From the NCBI RefSeq assembly GCF_030323265.1, contig NZ_CP104990.1, forward strand, positions 124,001 to 188,000: a stretch of DNA of 64,000 nucleotides, in the 5' to 3' direction. The notes beneath the pieces were generated by a model, which was not told the DNA's origin, did not search any database, and saw only the letters and a list, made by a program, of their open reading frames with translations. Position 1 is the stretch's first letter; each line of letters opens with the position of its first letter. Below, piece after piece: positions 55,175 through 63,313 of the stretch. Position numbers and translations under genes: made by a program. This DNA comes from Terrirhizobium terrae (GTDB lineage Bacteria > Pseudomonadota > Alphaproteobacteria > Rhizobiales > Rhizobiaceae).

Positions 55175-55197
55175 GCTGTTGCCGCACTTCGAAATGG

Positions 55198-55227
55198 AAG
55201 GCACCCGGAGATCTCTCCGGGTGCCTT
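55198..55227. terminator. Two-way intrinsic terminator
   Basis: AAGGCACCCGGAGA and TCTCCGGGTGCCTT are complements separated by two bases (real loop about six). T-rich sequence follows on the plus strand (TCCATTTT). It lies between the convergent DUF1236-like and monooxygenase genes. Confidence 0.75.
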
Positions 55228-55240
55228 TCCATTTTACGGC

Positions 55241-56596
55241 TCAACCGCCGTTTTGCCGAGCTGCGGCATAACGGTTGACCGGCATCGACAGGCCGAGATT
55301 TTCGCGCAGCGTCGATCCTTCGTATTCCTCGCGGAACAGCCCGCGGCGGCGCAGTTCGGGCACGACCAGTTCGACGAAGTCGGTCAGGCTTGCCGGTAGC
55401 GTCGGGAACATCAGGATGAAGCCGTCGGCGGCGCGCGCCTCGAACCATTCCTCCATGAAGTCGGCGATTTCCTTCGGCGTGCCGGTAATGCCGTTGCCGG
55501 TGCTCTTTTCCGCATAATGGCGGATCAGGTGGCCGAGGGTGTGGCCCTGCTTGATGAAGTCGGTCAGTTCCTCGAACAGCGCCTTGGAGCCCTTCGGCTG
55601 CTGCGGCAGGCGCTCCATCGGGAAGGGCTTGTCGAGTTCGGCGCCGGAAAGATCGGTTTCCAGAAATTCGCCCAGCATCCAGCGGCCGACATCGGGATGC
55701 AGGTTGTCGATCAGGAAACCGACCTTGGCCTGCGCTTCCGCCTTCGTTTCCCCGACATTGACGACGATGCCCGGCATCATCTTCAGGTCGTCCTGGCGAC
55801 GGCCGTATTTCGCCATGCGGCTTTTGACGTTCTGGTAGAAGGCGCCGTTGCGCTCGATGCTGGAGGCAAGGCTGAAGACGATTTCCGACGTGCGGGCCGC
55901 GAGTTCCATGCCGGCTTCAGAGCCGCCCGCCTGCGCGATCACCGGCCGGCCCTGCGGCGTCGAGGCGATATTCAGCGGACCGCGTACCTGGAAATGCTTG
56001 CCCTTGTGGTTCAGCGTATGCAGCTTGTCCTTGTCGTAATAGACGCCGCTCTGCCGGTCGAGCAGCAGCGCATCCGGCTCGAAACTGTCCCACAGGCCGA
56101 AGACGACATCGACGAATTCCTCGCCTCGTTCGTAGCGGGTCGCGTGCGGATCGAGCCCTTCGCGGTTGAAGTTGTATCCCGTCTCGTCATGGTCGGAGGT
56201 CACGACGTTCCAGCAGGTGCGGCCGCCGCTCAGGTGATCGATGGAAGAGAAGATGCGGGCGATGTTGAAGGGCTCGTAATAGCTGGTCGAGGCGGTGGCG
56301 ACAAAGCCGAGCTTTTCCGTCATGGCGGCAAGCGCGGTGATCAGCGTCAGCGGCTCGAAGCGGTTCATCTTGGTCGGCGAGCGGGAGAGCGCTTCCGGAT
56401 CACCGATCGCGGCGGCCGGTGAATCGGCCACGAACATGAAGTCGAGCTTTGCCTGTTCCGAAATCCGCGCGACGTTCAGGAGATGGTCGATCTTGTTGGC
56501 GCCGTTGACGTCGGCGGCCGGATGCAGCCAGCTCGCGGGGTTGAAGCCGAATGTATAGACAAATGTTCCGAGTTTCAGCTTGTCTTCGCGGGCCAT
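55241..56596 (-). CDS. LLM-class flavin-dependent monooxygenase, NtaA/SnaA/DszA type
   Basis: 451 residues, the length of the NtaA/SoxA-like luciferase-type monooxygenases that use FMNH2 and O2 to cleave C-N or C-S bonds. Seen: LGTFVYTFGFNPASWLHPAA, the FMN-binding region FVATASTSYYEPFNIARIFS, SIDHLSGGRTCWNVVTSDHD, the phosphate-binding RPVIAQAGGSEAGMELAART and a C-terminal LVVPELRRRGLFREEYEGST typical of the family. AAAGGAG precedes the ATG. It is the last gene of the minus-strand importer operon, so it should act on the imported compound. No flavin reductase is nearby. Confidence 0.9.
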   Translation of the reverse strand: MAREDKLKLGTFVYTFGFNPASWLHPAADVNGANKIDHLLNVARISEQAKLDFMFVADSPAAAIGDPEALSRSPTKMNRFEPLTLITALAAMTEKLGFVATASTSYYEPFNIARIFSSIDHLSGGRTCWNVVTSDHDETGYNFNREGLDPHATRYERGEEFVDVVFGLWDSFEPDALLLDRQSGVYYDKDKLHTLNHKGKHFQVRGPLNIASTPQGRPVIAQAGGSEAGMELAARTSEIVFSLASSIERNGAFYQNVKSRMAKYGRRQDDLKMMPGIVVNVGETKAEAQAKVGFLIDNLHPDVGRWMLGEFLETDLSGAELDKPFPMERLPQQPKGSKALFEELTDFIKQGHTLGHLIRHYAEKSTGNGITGTPKEIADFMEEWFEARAADGFILMFPTLPASLTDFVELVVPELRRRGLFREEYEGSTLRENLGLSMPVNRYAAARQNGG

Positions 56597-56627
56597 GACT
56601 GTCAGCTCCTTTGCGTCGAATGTTATG

Positions 56628-57380
56628 TCAGATCGCCTGTGACGGGGTAAAACGGGCGGTCAGCGTGTGGCTGCCGCCGGGATAGGTCAGGCGCACCGCC
56701 GTGACCGATTGATCGAGCCGCCATGTCTGGCGCTCGACGACCATGACGGGACTGCCCGCCGCAATAGCCAGATGCGCAGCCTCGGTGGCGCCCGCGCCTT
56801 GGGCTGCGATCCGGTGTTCGGCGGCGCTCCACGGCACATGGTCGAGAAGCCAGGGACCGGGCGACAGAAGCTCGAAGCTTTCCGCGTCCGCCTCCGGCAC
56901 CACATCGAGATTGATCAGGCGCTGCTCCAGGCAGAAGGGGGCGTCGCCCGCATGATGCAGGCAGGTGATATCGATGATCTTCTGCCCGGCCGACAGCCCG
57001 AGAATTTCAGCCTCCTTGCCACTCGCGGGCCGCACGGTGCGGGCAAGGATGCGGTGGCTGTAGCTTCTGCCCGCCGCCTTCACCTCTTCGCGGATGTCAT
57101 AGATCTCCAGGATCGCGCTCTGCGCCTTCTGGGGCAGGACGACGCTGCCGATCTTGCGACGCCGCTGCACGAGGCCGGCGCGGGCGAGCTGGGTGACGAC
57201 CTTGTTGACCGTCATGCGCGAGCATCCGTATTGCTCGGCAAGCTGCTGCTCGGAGGGAATGCGATAGCCGGGCGGCCAGCGGCCGGTCAGGATATTCTGC
57301 TCGATATCGGAGAGGATCCGCTGGTGAAGCGAGATGGTCGGATCGGCTATATCGTGAGCAGTCACCTTTTCCTGGATCAT
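56628..57380 (-). CDS. GntR-family regulator, HutC subfamily
   Basis: 250 residues. Winged-helix domain (ILTGRWPPGYRIPSEQQLAE then YGCSRMTVNKVVTQLARAG, residues about 30-80) followed by a UTRA effector domain, the HutC plan. HutC-type regulators are usually repressors released by a pathway intermediate. The start overlaps the ATPase stop by 4 bp; the gene lies inside the importer/monooxygenase operon and most likely controls it together with the divergent hydrolase operon. The dyad at 60483-60498 is a candidate operator. Confidence 0.9.
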   Translation of the reverse strand: MIQEKVTAHDIADPTISLHQRILSDIEQNILTGRWPPGYRIPSEQQLAEQYGCSRMTVNKVVTQLARAGLVQRRRKIGSVVLPQKAQSAILEIYDIREEVKAAGRSYSHRILARTVRPASGKEAEILGLSAGQKIIDITCLHHAGDAPFCLEQRLINLDVVPEADAESFELLSPGPWLLDHVPWSAAEHRIAAQGAGATEAAHLAIAAGSPVMVVERQTWRLDQSVTAVRLTYPGGSHTLTARFTPSQAI

Positions 57381-58168
57381 GCGAGCATGCTGGCTCCGCG
57401 ATCGAGATAGGTGTCGAGGAACTGCTCCAGGCGCGGATGCCGCGGCTTTGCGAAGATTTCGGCAGGCGGGCCAGAGAACAGCAGGCGTCCGTGATCGAGG
57501 AAGCTGATCTGCTGGCCGACGCTCGCGGCAAAGCCGATCTCGTGGGTGACGACGACCATGGTCATGCCTTCGGCCGCCAGATCGCGCATGACGTTCAGCA
57601 CTTCTCCGGTCAGTTCCGGATCGAGCGCCGATGTCGGCTCGTCGAACAGCATGATTTTCGGTTCCAATGCCAGCGCACGGGCGATCGCGACACGCTGCTG
57701 CTGCCCGCCGGAAAGCTGCGACGGGTAGTGGCCGGCGCGGTTTTCCAGCCCCACCTTGCGGAGCTGCACCATAGCACGATCTTCCGCTTCCGCTTTCGGC
57801 ACCTTGCGGACGATCTTCAGCGCCTCGCTGACATTGCCGAGCGCCGTCATATGCGGCCAGAGATTGAACTGCTGGAAGACCATGCCGGTCTTCGCCCGCA
57901 CCGCACGGATCTGGGCGGCCGGCAGCCGTTCGCGCTTGCCGTTCGCATCCTCGAAGAAGCCGAGGGCCTCGCCGTTGATGGTGATCATGCCGCTGGTCGA
58001 TTCCTCCAGAAATGCGAGGCAGCGGAGCAGCGTGCTCTTGCCCGAGCCGGACGGGCCGATCAGGCAGGAAACCTTGCCTTCCGGAATCTCCAGGTCGATG
58101 TCCTGCAGCACGGTGGTTTCCCCGAAGCGCTTGACCAGTTTGCGGATGGTGATCGCGGGTACACTCAT
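57377..58168 (-). CDS. ABC ATPase of polar amino-acid type importer (GlnQ/HisP-like)
   Basis: 263 residues with Walker A GPSGSGKST, Q-loop, signature LSGGQQQR, Walker B IMLFDEPTSALDPEL and switch His in VVTHEIGFA. The insert GEALGFFEDANGKRERLPAA between Walker A and the Q-loop is seen in a subset of the family. It energises the two permeases encoded immediately upstream. It overlaps both neighbours by 4 bp. Confidence 0.93.
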   Translation of the reverse strand: MSVPAITIRKLVKRFGETTVLQDIDLEIPEGKVSCLIGPSGSGKSTLLRCLAFLEESTSGMITINGEALGFFEDANGKRERLPAAQIRAVRAKTGMVFQQFNLWPHMTALGNVSEALKIVRKVPKAEAEDRAMVQLRKVGLENRAGHYPSQLSGGQQQRVAIARALALEPKIMLFDEPTSALDPELTGEVLNVMRDLAAEGMTMVVVTHEIGFAASVGQQISFLDHGRLLFSGPPAEIFAKPRHPRLEQFLDTYLDRGASMLA

Positions 58169-58833
58169 GCTTTTGAAAACCTCAGTCGGGAAAGACGTTT
58201 TTCAGCCTGGCGGCCGAGCCGATCCGTCAGTTCAACGATGATCCAGTAGGTGACGGCGAGGACGAAGATCGCCTCGAGGAAGGCATATTGTTGCGAGCCG
58301 ATGGCACTGACGGTCGCCGTCAGTTCCGGCACGGTGATGATCGACAGCACGGCGGACTCTTTCAGCAGGATGATCGCCAGATTGATCGCCGGCGGCAGCA
58401 CGATCAGCGCCATTTCCGGCATCTGGATACGCGCGATGGTCTGCAGCCGCGACATGCCGAGGCATTCGGCCGCTTCCACATGGCCATGCGGAACCGAGGC
58501 ATAGCCTGCGCGAAACACCTCGCTGTAATAGGCCGCGCTATAGACGGTGAGGCCGATCAGCCCGCAGGGGATGGGATCGAGCATCAGCCCGACGAACGGG
58601 CCACCGTAATAGAGCAGAAAGATCTGGATCAGGAAGGGCGTGCCGCGCAGCACCTCGACGACGGCGCCGAGGACGGTATTGACGACGAAGCCGCCGAAGC
58701 GCCGTGCCGTCGCGACGATGAAGCCGGCGACCACGCCGCCCAGCACGCCCGCGACCCACAGCCACAGCGTGACGAACAGACCGCTGCCGATCTCCGGCAG
58801 CTTTTCGATGATGACCTGCGGATCGAACATCAT
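58165..58833 (-). CDS. Polar amino-acid type ABC permease
   Basis: 222 residues, five TM helices. The HisM/GlnP-type features are FLIQIFLLYYGGPFVG, IGLTVYSAAYYSEVFRAGY and the EAA loop ECLGMSRLQTIARIQMP. It overlaps the ATPase and the second permease by 4 bp each. Confidence 0.92.
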   Translation of the reverse strand: MMFDPQVIIEKLPEIGSGLFVTLWLWVAGVLGGVVAGFIVATARRFGGFVVNTVLGAVVEVLRGTPFLIQIFLLYYGGPFVGLMLDPIPCGLIGLTVYSAAYYSEVFRAGYASVPHGHVEAAECLGMSRLQTIARIQMPEMALIVLPPAINLAIILLKESAVLSIITVPELTATVSAIGSQQYAFLEAIFVLAVTYWIIVELTDRLGRQAEKRLSRLRFSKA

Positions 58834-59471
58834 GCCGAGGCTCCCCTCAGGGATTTCTCGGCATAGCGCCCCAGAAGCGCGATGGCGGAATTGATGACGA
58901 AATAGATGAGCGCCGCGCTGGCGAAGATCGGGATCGGCATATAGGTGCTGGAGGCCAGATCCTGCGCCATCTTGGTGATCTCGATAATGCCGACCACCGA
59001 CACGAGCGACGAGGCCTTGAGGATCATGATCGCCTCGTTGACCAGCGCCGGGAAGGTCAGCCTGAGCGCGATCGGCGCGCGGATGCGCAGGAAGGTCTGG
59101 ACGCCGTTGAAGCCGGCGACATCCGCCGCCTCGACCAGCCCGCGCGGTACGCTCGCAAACCCGCCGCGCAGGTTTTCCGCCTGATAGGCTGCGGTGCAGA
59201 GCGAAAGACCGACGATTGCCGCGACGATACCCGGCACGTTGATGCCGATCACCGGCAGGAGCGTGTAGATCAAGAGCAGCTGGACGAGCAGCGGCACGCC
59301 GCGGAAAAAGCTGATGAACAGCCTTGCGGGCAGGAGATAGATCGATTTTCCGGACTGGATCGCGGCAGAAAGCAGCATCGCGATCACGAAACCGATCGCG
59401 ATCGAGACCAGGCTGATGCCAAGCGTCTTGAGTGCCGCTTCCAGTAGAAGCGTAAAAAGTTTCAGCGTCAT
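58830..59471 (-). CDS. Polar amino-acid type ABC permease
   Basis: 213 residues, five TM helices; FFRGVPLLVQLLLIYTLLPV, LCTAAYQAENLRGGFASVPR and the EAA region DVAGFNGVQTFLRIRAPIAL. Forms a heterodimer with the permease downstream. It lies 95 bp after the binding-protein gene, across the hairpin at 59528. Confidence 0.92.
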   Translation of the reverse strand: MTLKLFTLLLEAALKTLGISLVSIAIGFVIAMLLSAAIQSGKSIYLLPARLFISFFRGVPLLVQLLLIYTLLPVIGINVPGIVAAIVGLSLCTAAYQAENLRGGFASVPRGLVEAADVAGFNGVQTFLRIRAPIALRLTFPALVNEAIMILKASSLVSVVGIIEITKMAQDLASSTYMPIPIFASAALIYFVINSAIALLGRYAEKSLRGASA

Positions 59472-59527
59472 CGGCTACGTATCATCCGTCGCCGGTTCTA
59501 AGTCCACCGGCTGCAGCGAACGGGAGA

Positions 59528-59550
59528 GGGGATGCGCGATGCGCATCCCC
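59528..59550 (-). terminator. Intercistronic hairpin after the binding-protein gene
   Basis: GGGGATGCGC-GAT-GCGCATCCCC, a perfect 10-bp stem with a 3-nt loop, between the binding-protein stop and the first permease. Hairpins of this kind commonly stabilise the upstream mRNA and reduce read-through, so the binding protein is made in excess. Confidence 0.65.
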
Positions 59551-59566
59551 AGCTTTTAAGCAGGGC

Positions 59567-60395
59567 TCAGAACGCCGGGTCCGGAACGGAATCCGGCGTG
59601 TCGAACGTGGTGCCGAACCACTTTTCCTGCAGCTTCCCGAGACGGCCGTCCTTCTTCATCGCAATGATCTCATTGTCGATATAGTCGAGCAGCGCCTTGT
59701 GATCGTCGTCCTTGGTGCCGATGAAGCCGAAATAGGTTTTCTTGCCGAAGGCAGAGCGTCACGACTTCGAACATGCCGTTGCGCTGCTTGGCAACGAAGG
59801 CGATGTTCGGCAGCGAGTTGGCGACGGCAACCACGCGGCCGGCGGCAAGGTCTGCATAGGCGTCGTTGAACGACACGTATTCGCGCACGTTGACCTTTTC
59901 GGAGAGGGTCGCGGAATATTCCTGCAGCTGGGCGAGCTGCGCGGTTGCCTTGCCGACGCCGACGGCCTTGCCGGCAATGTCTTCCGGCTTGGTGATCGAG
60001 CTGTCGCCGGCCTTCTTCAGGATCGCGACGGATGCTTCGGCAACCGGGGCGCTCATGCGGTAGCGGGCGATACGGGCCTTGGTGATCGTGGCCGGGCCTG
60101 CGACGACATCGAACTTGCCGGCTTCAAGGCTCGGCAGGACGCTGTCCCAGGGAAGCTCGACCCATTCGATCTTGACGCCGAGGTCCTTGCCGAGCGCTTC
60201 GAAGAAGTCGACGTTGAGGCCCTTGTGTTCGCCGGCATCGATGAAATCGAAGGGGGCGAATGCAGTCTCGGTGCCGACCTTCAGCACGCCGGCCGCTTTG
60301 GCCTTGGCCAGCACGTCTTCGGCATGGGCCGAAAGCGAAGTGGCAAGCAGAAGGGCGCCGGCGGCGACAGCCTTCATCAATTTTCTCTTGAGCAT
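59567..60395 (-). CDS. Family 3 solute-binding protein of the ABC importer (frameshifted near 59755)
   Basis: ATG 60395, with GGAGAAAT upstream, begins a signal peptide (AVAAGALLLATSLSAHAE). The mature protein has the SBP_bac_3 pattern: LKVGTETAFAPFDFIDAGEH then KGLNVDFFEALGKDLGVKIE, PSLEAGKFDVVAGPATITKA, AGKAVGVGKATAQLAQLQEY. One base is missing near 59755; the restored frame reads TYFGFIGTKDDDHKALLDYI and ends KWFGTTF...DPAF, TGA at 59567. About 276 residues. It captures a small polar compound in the periplasm, perhaps an amino-acid, hydantoin or carbamoyl derivative judged by the neighbouring enzymes. Confidence 0.9.
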
Positions 60396-60482
60396 TGGTG
60401 ATTTCTCCGCTTTGTTTAGTCTCAAATCCGCAGTCCGGCTGTTTCCCATCCATGTCGGCGATTTTTCGCCGCTCTCGTTATT

Positions 60483-60498
60483 GACTATACAAATAGAC
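60483..60498. promoter_or_regulatory. Candidate GntR operator in the divergent promoter
   Basis: GACTAT-ACAA-ATAGAC is a dyad with five of six arm positions matching, in the 276-bp region between the importer operon (minus) and the amidohydrolase operon (plus). It is AT-rich and contains a TATACA core as in many HutC-family sites. Assignment to the GntR gene at 56628 is inference. Confidence 0.45.
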
Positions 60499-60671
60499 CG
60501 ATGTTCGCTGGCTGGTCAACGGCGCACATCGATGGCGGTTGGGCATAAAGTTTGGCGGTTGGTCGTGGTCCGGACGGCGTGTGTCGGGATCGGGATATCG
60601 GCGCCCCGCCGCCATGGTGAGGCTCTGACTTTGCCGTTACGGCACGATGAGAACTGCAAGGGAGCACTGCC

Positions 60672-62054
60672 ATGTCCGATTTCGATCTCGTTCTCAAAGG
60701 CACGCTGATCTTGCCCGATCGCATCGTGCCGGGCGGTTTCGTCGCGGTTCGGGATGGTCTGGTCGCGGCAGTGGGGCAGGGCGACATGCCGGCGGCGCGC
60801 GAGAGCCATGATCTCGGCGAATCGCTGATCCTTCCCGGCGCGATCGACGCCCAGGTCCATTCCCTGTCGCAGAAGAACCAGGAGGATTTCATCTGGTCGA
60901 CCCGCTCGGCAGCGGCCGGCGGCGTCACGACGATCGTCGACATGCCCTATGACGAAGGCAATCTCGTCTGCTCCGCCGAGGCCGTGCGCGGCAAGGCGCT
61001 GCACGGCGAGAGCCAGGCGCGCGTCGATTTCGCGCTCTACGGCACGGTCGATCCGCAGGAAGGGGCAAAGCGCATCCTCGAACAGGTCGCAGCAGGCGTC
61101 TCCGCCTTCAAATTCTCCACCTTCGGCACCGACCCGAAGCGTTTTCCCCGCATTTTCGCGCCTCTGATGGCCGAGTGTTTTGCTGCCATTGCCCCGACCG
61201 GCCTCACCGCCGGCGTCCATAACGAAAACGACGAATATGTCCGCTGGGCAATGGAGCAGGTAAAGGCCTCCGGCATCACCGATTACCGCGCCCATGAAAT
61301 GTCGCGCCCGCCGCTGACTGAGCTTTTGGCGATGACGGAGATCTACGAGATCGGCGCCGCCACTGGCTGCCCGGCGCATGTCGTCCATTGCTCGCTCGGC
61401 CGCGGCTACGAGATCGCCGCCGGCTATCGTGCGCAGGGCCATCGCGCCACGGTGGAATGCCTGATCCATTACCTGACGCTCGACCAGGAGACGGATGCGA
61501 AACGGCTGGGCGGCAAGTCGAAATGCAATCCGCCGATCCGCCCGCGCGCCGAGGTGGAAAAGCTCTGGCGGCAGCTCGCGGCCGGCAATGTCACGCTTCT
61601 GTCGACCGATCATGTCAGCTGGTCGCTCGACCGCAAGACCAATTCGGACATGCTCGCCAACGCGTCCGGCCTGCCGGGGCTGGAGGCGATGGTGCCGCTT
61701 TTCGTCAAGGGTGCGCTGGAACGCGGCGTGTCGCTCACCTGGGCAGCGAAGCTGATGACGCTCAACCCCGCAAGGCATTTCCGCATCGACCATATCAAGG
61801 GCGCGCTGGAAGTCGGAAAGCATGCCGATATCACCGTGCTGATCAAAGAAGAGCATTTCTTCGACGCGTCCAAGACCGGCAACAACGTCGTCGGCTGGTC
61901 GCCCTATGACGGCATGACCTTGCCTTACAAGGTCGCCGGAACCTATCTTCGCGGCACGCTCGCCTATGACGGCACAACCGTGCTTGCCGAACCCGGCACC
62001 GGCCGTTTCGTCCGTCCTCCCATCAGTCTCGCAATCCAGGAACATGCCGCATGA
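60672..62054 (+). CDS. Dihydropyrimidinase/allantoinase-like cyclic amidohydrolase, altered metal site
   Basis: 460 residues. Amidohydrolase features: strand-end DAQVHS at 59-64, carboxylated-Lys candidate K147 (SAFKFSTFG), metal His183 (GVHNEN) and His239 (AHVVHCS), and catalytic Asp313 (LLSTDHVSW). In hydantoinases and allantoinases the first motif is D-x-H-x-H; here the first His is Gln61. The rest of the site is intact, so the enzyme may hold one metal or use Gln as ligand. AGGGAG precedes the ATG. The carbamoylase gene overlaps by 4 bp. Together they would open a cyclic ureide and then remove the carbamoyl group. Confidence 0.88.
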   Translation: MSDFDLVLKGTLILPDRIVPGGFVAVRDGLVAAVGQGDMPAARESHDLGESLILPGAIDAQVHSLSQKNQEDFIWSTRSAAAGGVTTIVDMPYDEGNLVCSAEAVRGKALHGESQARVDFALYGTVDPQEGAKRILEQVAAGVSAFKFSTFGTDPKRFPRIFAPLMAECFAAIAPTGLTAGVHNENDEYVRWAMEQVKASGITDYRAHEMSRPPLTELLAMTEIYEIGAATGCPAHVVHCSLGRGYEIAAGYRAQGHRATVECLIHYLTLDQETDAKRLGGKSKCNPPIRPRAEVEKLWRQLAAGNVTLLSTDHVSWSLDRKTNSDMLANASGLPGLEAMVPLFVKGALERGVSLTWAAKLMTLNPARHFRIDHIKGALEVGKHADITVLIKEEHFFDASKTGNNVVGWSPYDGMTLPYKVAGTYLRGTLAYDGTTVLAEPGTGRFVRPPISLAIQEHAA

Positions 62055-63301
62055 CATCGAATATCGCCGTCAACGCCGATCGGATCGCAACCGATATCGA
62101 CGCGCTTGCGGCAATCACCGAGCCCGACCGGCCCTGGACCCGGCGTGCCTTCACCCCGATGTTTCTGCGCGGCCGTGACTATGCGGAAAAGATCTTTCGC
62201 GAGGCAGGACTTGAGACCCGCATCGATGCCGCCGGCAACCTGATCGGGCGTCGCAAGGGCAAGGCCGAAGGCAAGGGCACGCTGATGCTCGGCTCCCATA
62301 CCGATACGGTCCCGAATGGCGGACGCTTCGACGGCATTGCCGGCGTCATCGCCGCGCTCGAAGTGGCACGCGCCCTGAGTGACGCCGGCATCGAACTGGA
62401 GCATGATCTGGAAATCGTCGATTTCCTCGCCGAGGAAGTGTCTATCTTCGGCGTCTCCTGCATCGGCAGCCGCGGCATGACAGGGGTCAGGCCGCAGGAA
62501 TGGCTGGAGCGCACGGCCGATACGGACGACGGCAATATCGACCTCGCCGAAGGCATTCGCAGGGTCGGCGGCGATCCGGCCGATGCCGGTGGCCGCACCG
62601 ATATCAAGGCCTTCCTCGAACTGCATATCGAGCAGGGCACGGTGCTGGAGCGCGAGAAGATCGATATCGGCATTGTCGGCGCGATCACCGGCATTTCCCG
62701 CTACGAAATCCTCATCGAGGGCCGCGCGGATCACGCCGGCACGACCCCGATGAATGCGCGTTACGATGCGCTGAGCGCTGCCTCGCTGGTCGTGCTCGGC
62801 ATCGAACGCATCGCGCGTGAACTGGCCGCCGGACCGAGCTATTTCGCCGGCACCGTCGGCGAATTCTCGATGGAGCCGAATGCGGCCAACGTCATTCCTT
62901 CCCATGTCCGCATGCTGATCGACGCCCGCGCCGTCGAGCCCGCCGTGATGGAGAGTTTTGTCACGCAGCTTTCCGAGCTTTGCGCCGAGACCGCCACCGC
63001 GCGCCAAGTGACGATCGCCGAACCGCGCCGGGTCTCCAATGCCGCGCCGACGCCGATGTCTGAGATGATGACCGATCTTCTGGCGTCAAGTGCCGCGCGC
63101 ATCGGTGCCACCAGCCGACCGATGGTGTCCGGCGCAGGTCACGACGCGGCCTTCCTCTCCAAGGTCGCCCCTGCTGCGATGATCTTCATCGCCAGCAAGG
63201 ATGGTCGCAGCCACGCCGCGGAAGAGTGGTCGGAAAACGATGCCATCACGCTCGGCGCCGCGGTACTCTACGAAGCCGTTCTCGAACTCGACAGGAAATA
63301 G
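62051..63301 (+). CDS. M20-family N-carbamoyl-amino-acid hydrolase / allantoate amidohydrolase type
   Basis: 416 residues. Metal ligands of the M20 group are visible: His83 (LGSHTDTVPNGG), Asp94 (GRFDGIAG), Glu128-Glu129 (FLAEEVSIFG), His192 (LELHIEQG) and a C-terminal His (AGHDAAFLSK). The dimerisation (satellite) domain has ADHAGTTPMNARYDA. Such enzymes hydrolyse N-carbamoyl amino acids or allantoate, releasing ammonia and CO2. It overlaps the amidohydrolase by 4 bp and is followed 12 bp later by the DUF917 gene. Confidence 0.92.
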   Translation: MTSNIAVNADRIATDIDALAAITEPDRPWTRRAFTPMFLRGRDYAEKIFREAGLETRIDAAGNLIGRRKGKAEGKGTLMLGSHTDTVPNGGRFDGIAGVIAALEVARALSDAGIELEHDLEIVDFLAEEVSIFGVSCIGSRGMTGVRPQEWLERTADTDDGNIDLAEGIRRVGGDPADAGGRTDIKAFLELHIEQGTVLEREKIDIGIVGAITGISRYEILIEGRADHAGTTPMNARYDALSAASLVVLGIERIARELAAGPSYFAGTVGEFSMEPNAANVIPSHVRMLIDARAVEPAVMESFVTQLSELCAETATARQVTIAEPRRVSNAAPTPMSEMMTDLLASSAARIGATSRPMVSGAGHDAAFLSKVAPAAMIFIASKDGRSHAAEEWSENDAITLGAAVLYEAVLELDRK

Positions 63302-63313
63302 GGAGATAGCAAG

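Noticed and set aside
55517..56422. 301-codon plus-strand frame opposite the monooxygenase
   Set aside because: No motif; the minus-strand luciferase-type protein is complete and in an operon.
60516..63007. Long minus-strand frames (513 and 347 codons) opposite the amidohydrolase and carbamoylase
   Set aside because: Both are Gly/Arg/Asp-rich without motifs, and the plus-strand genes have full active-site sets and ribosome sites.
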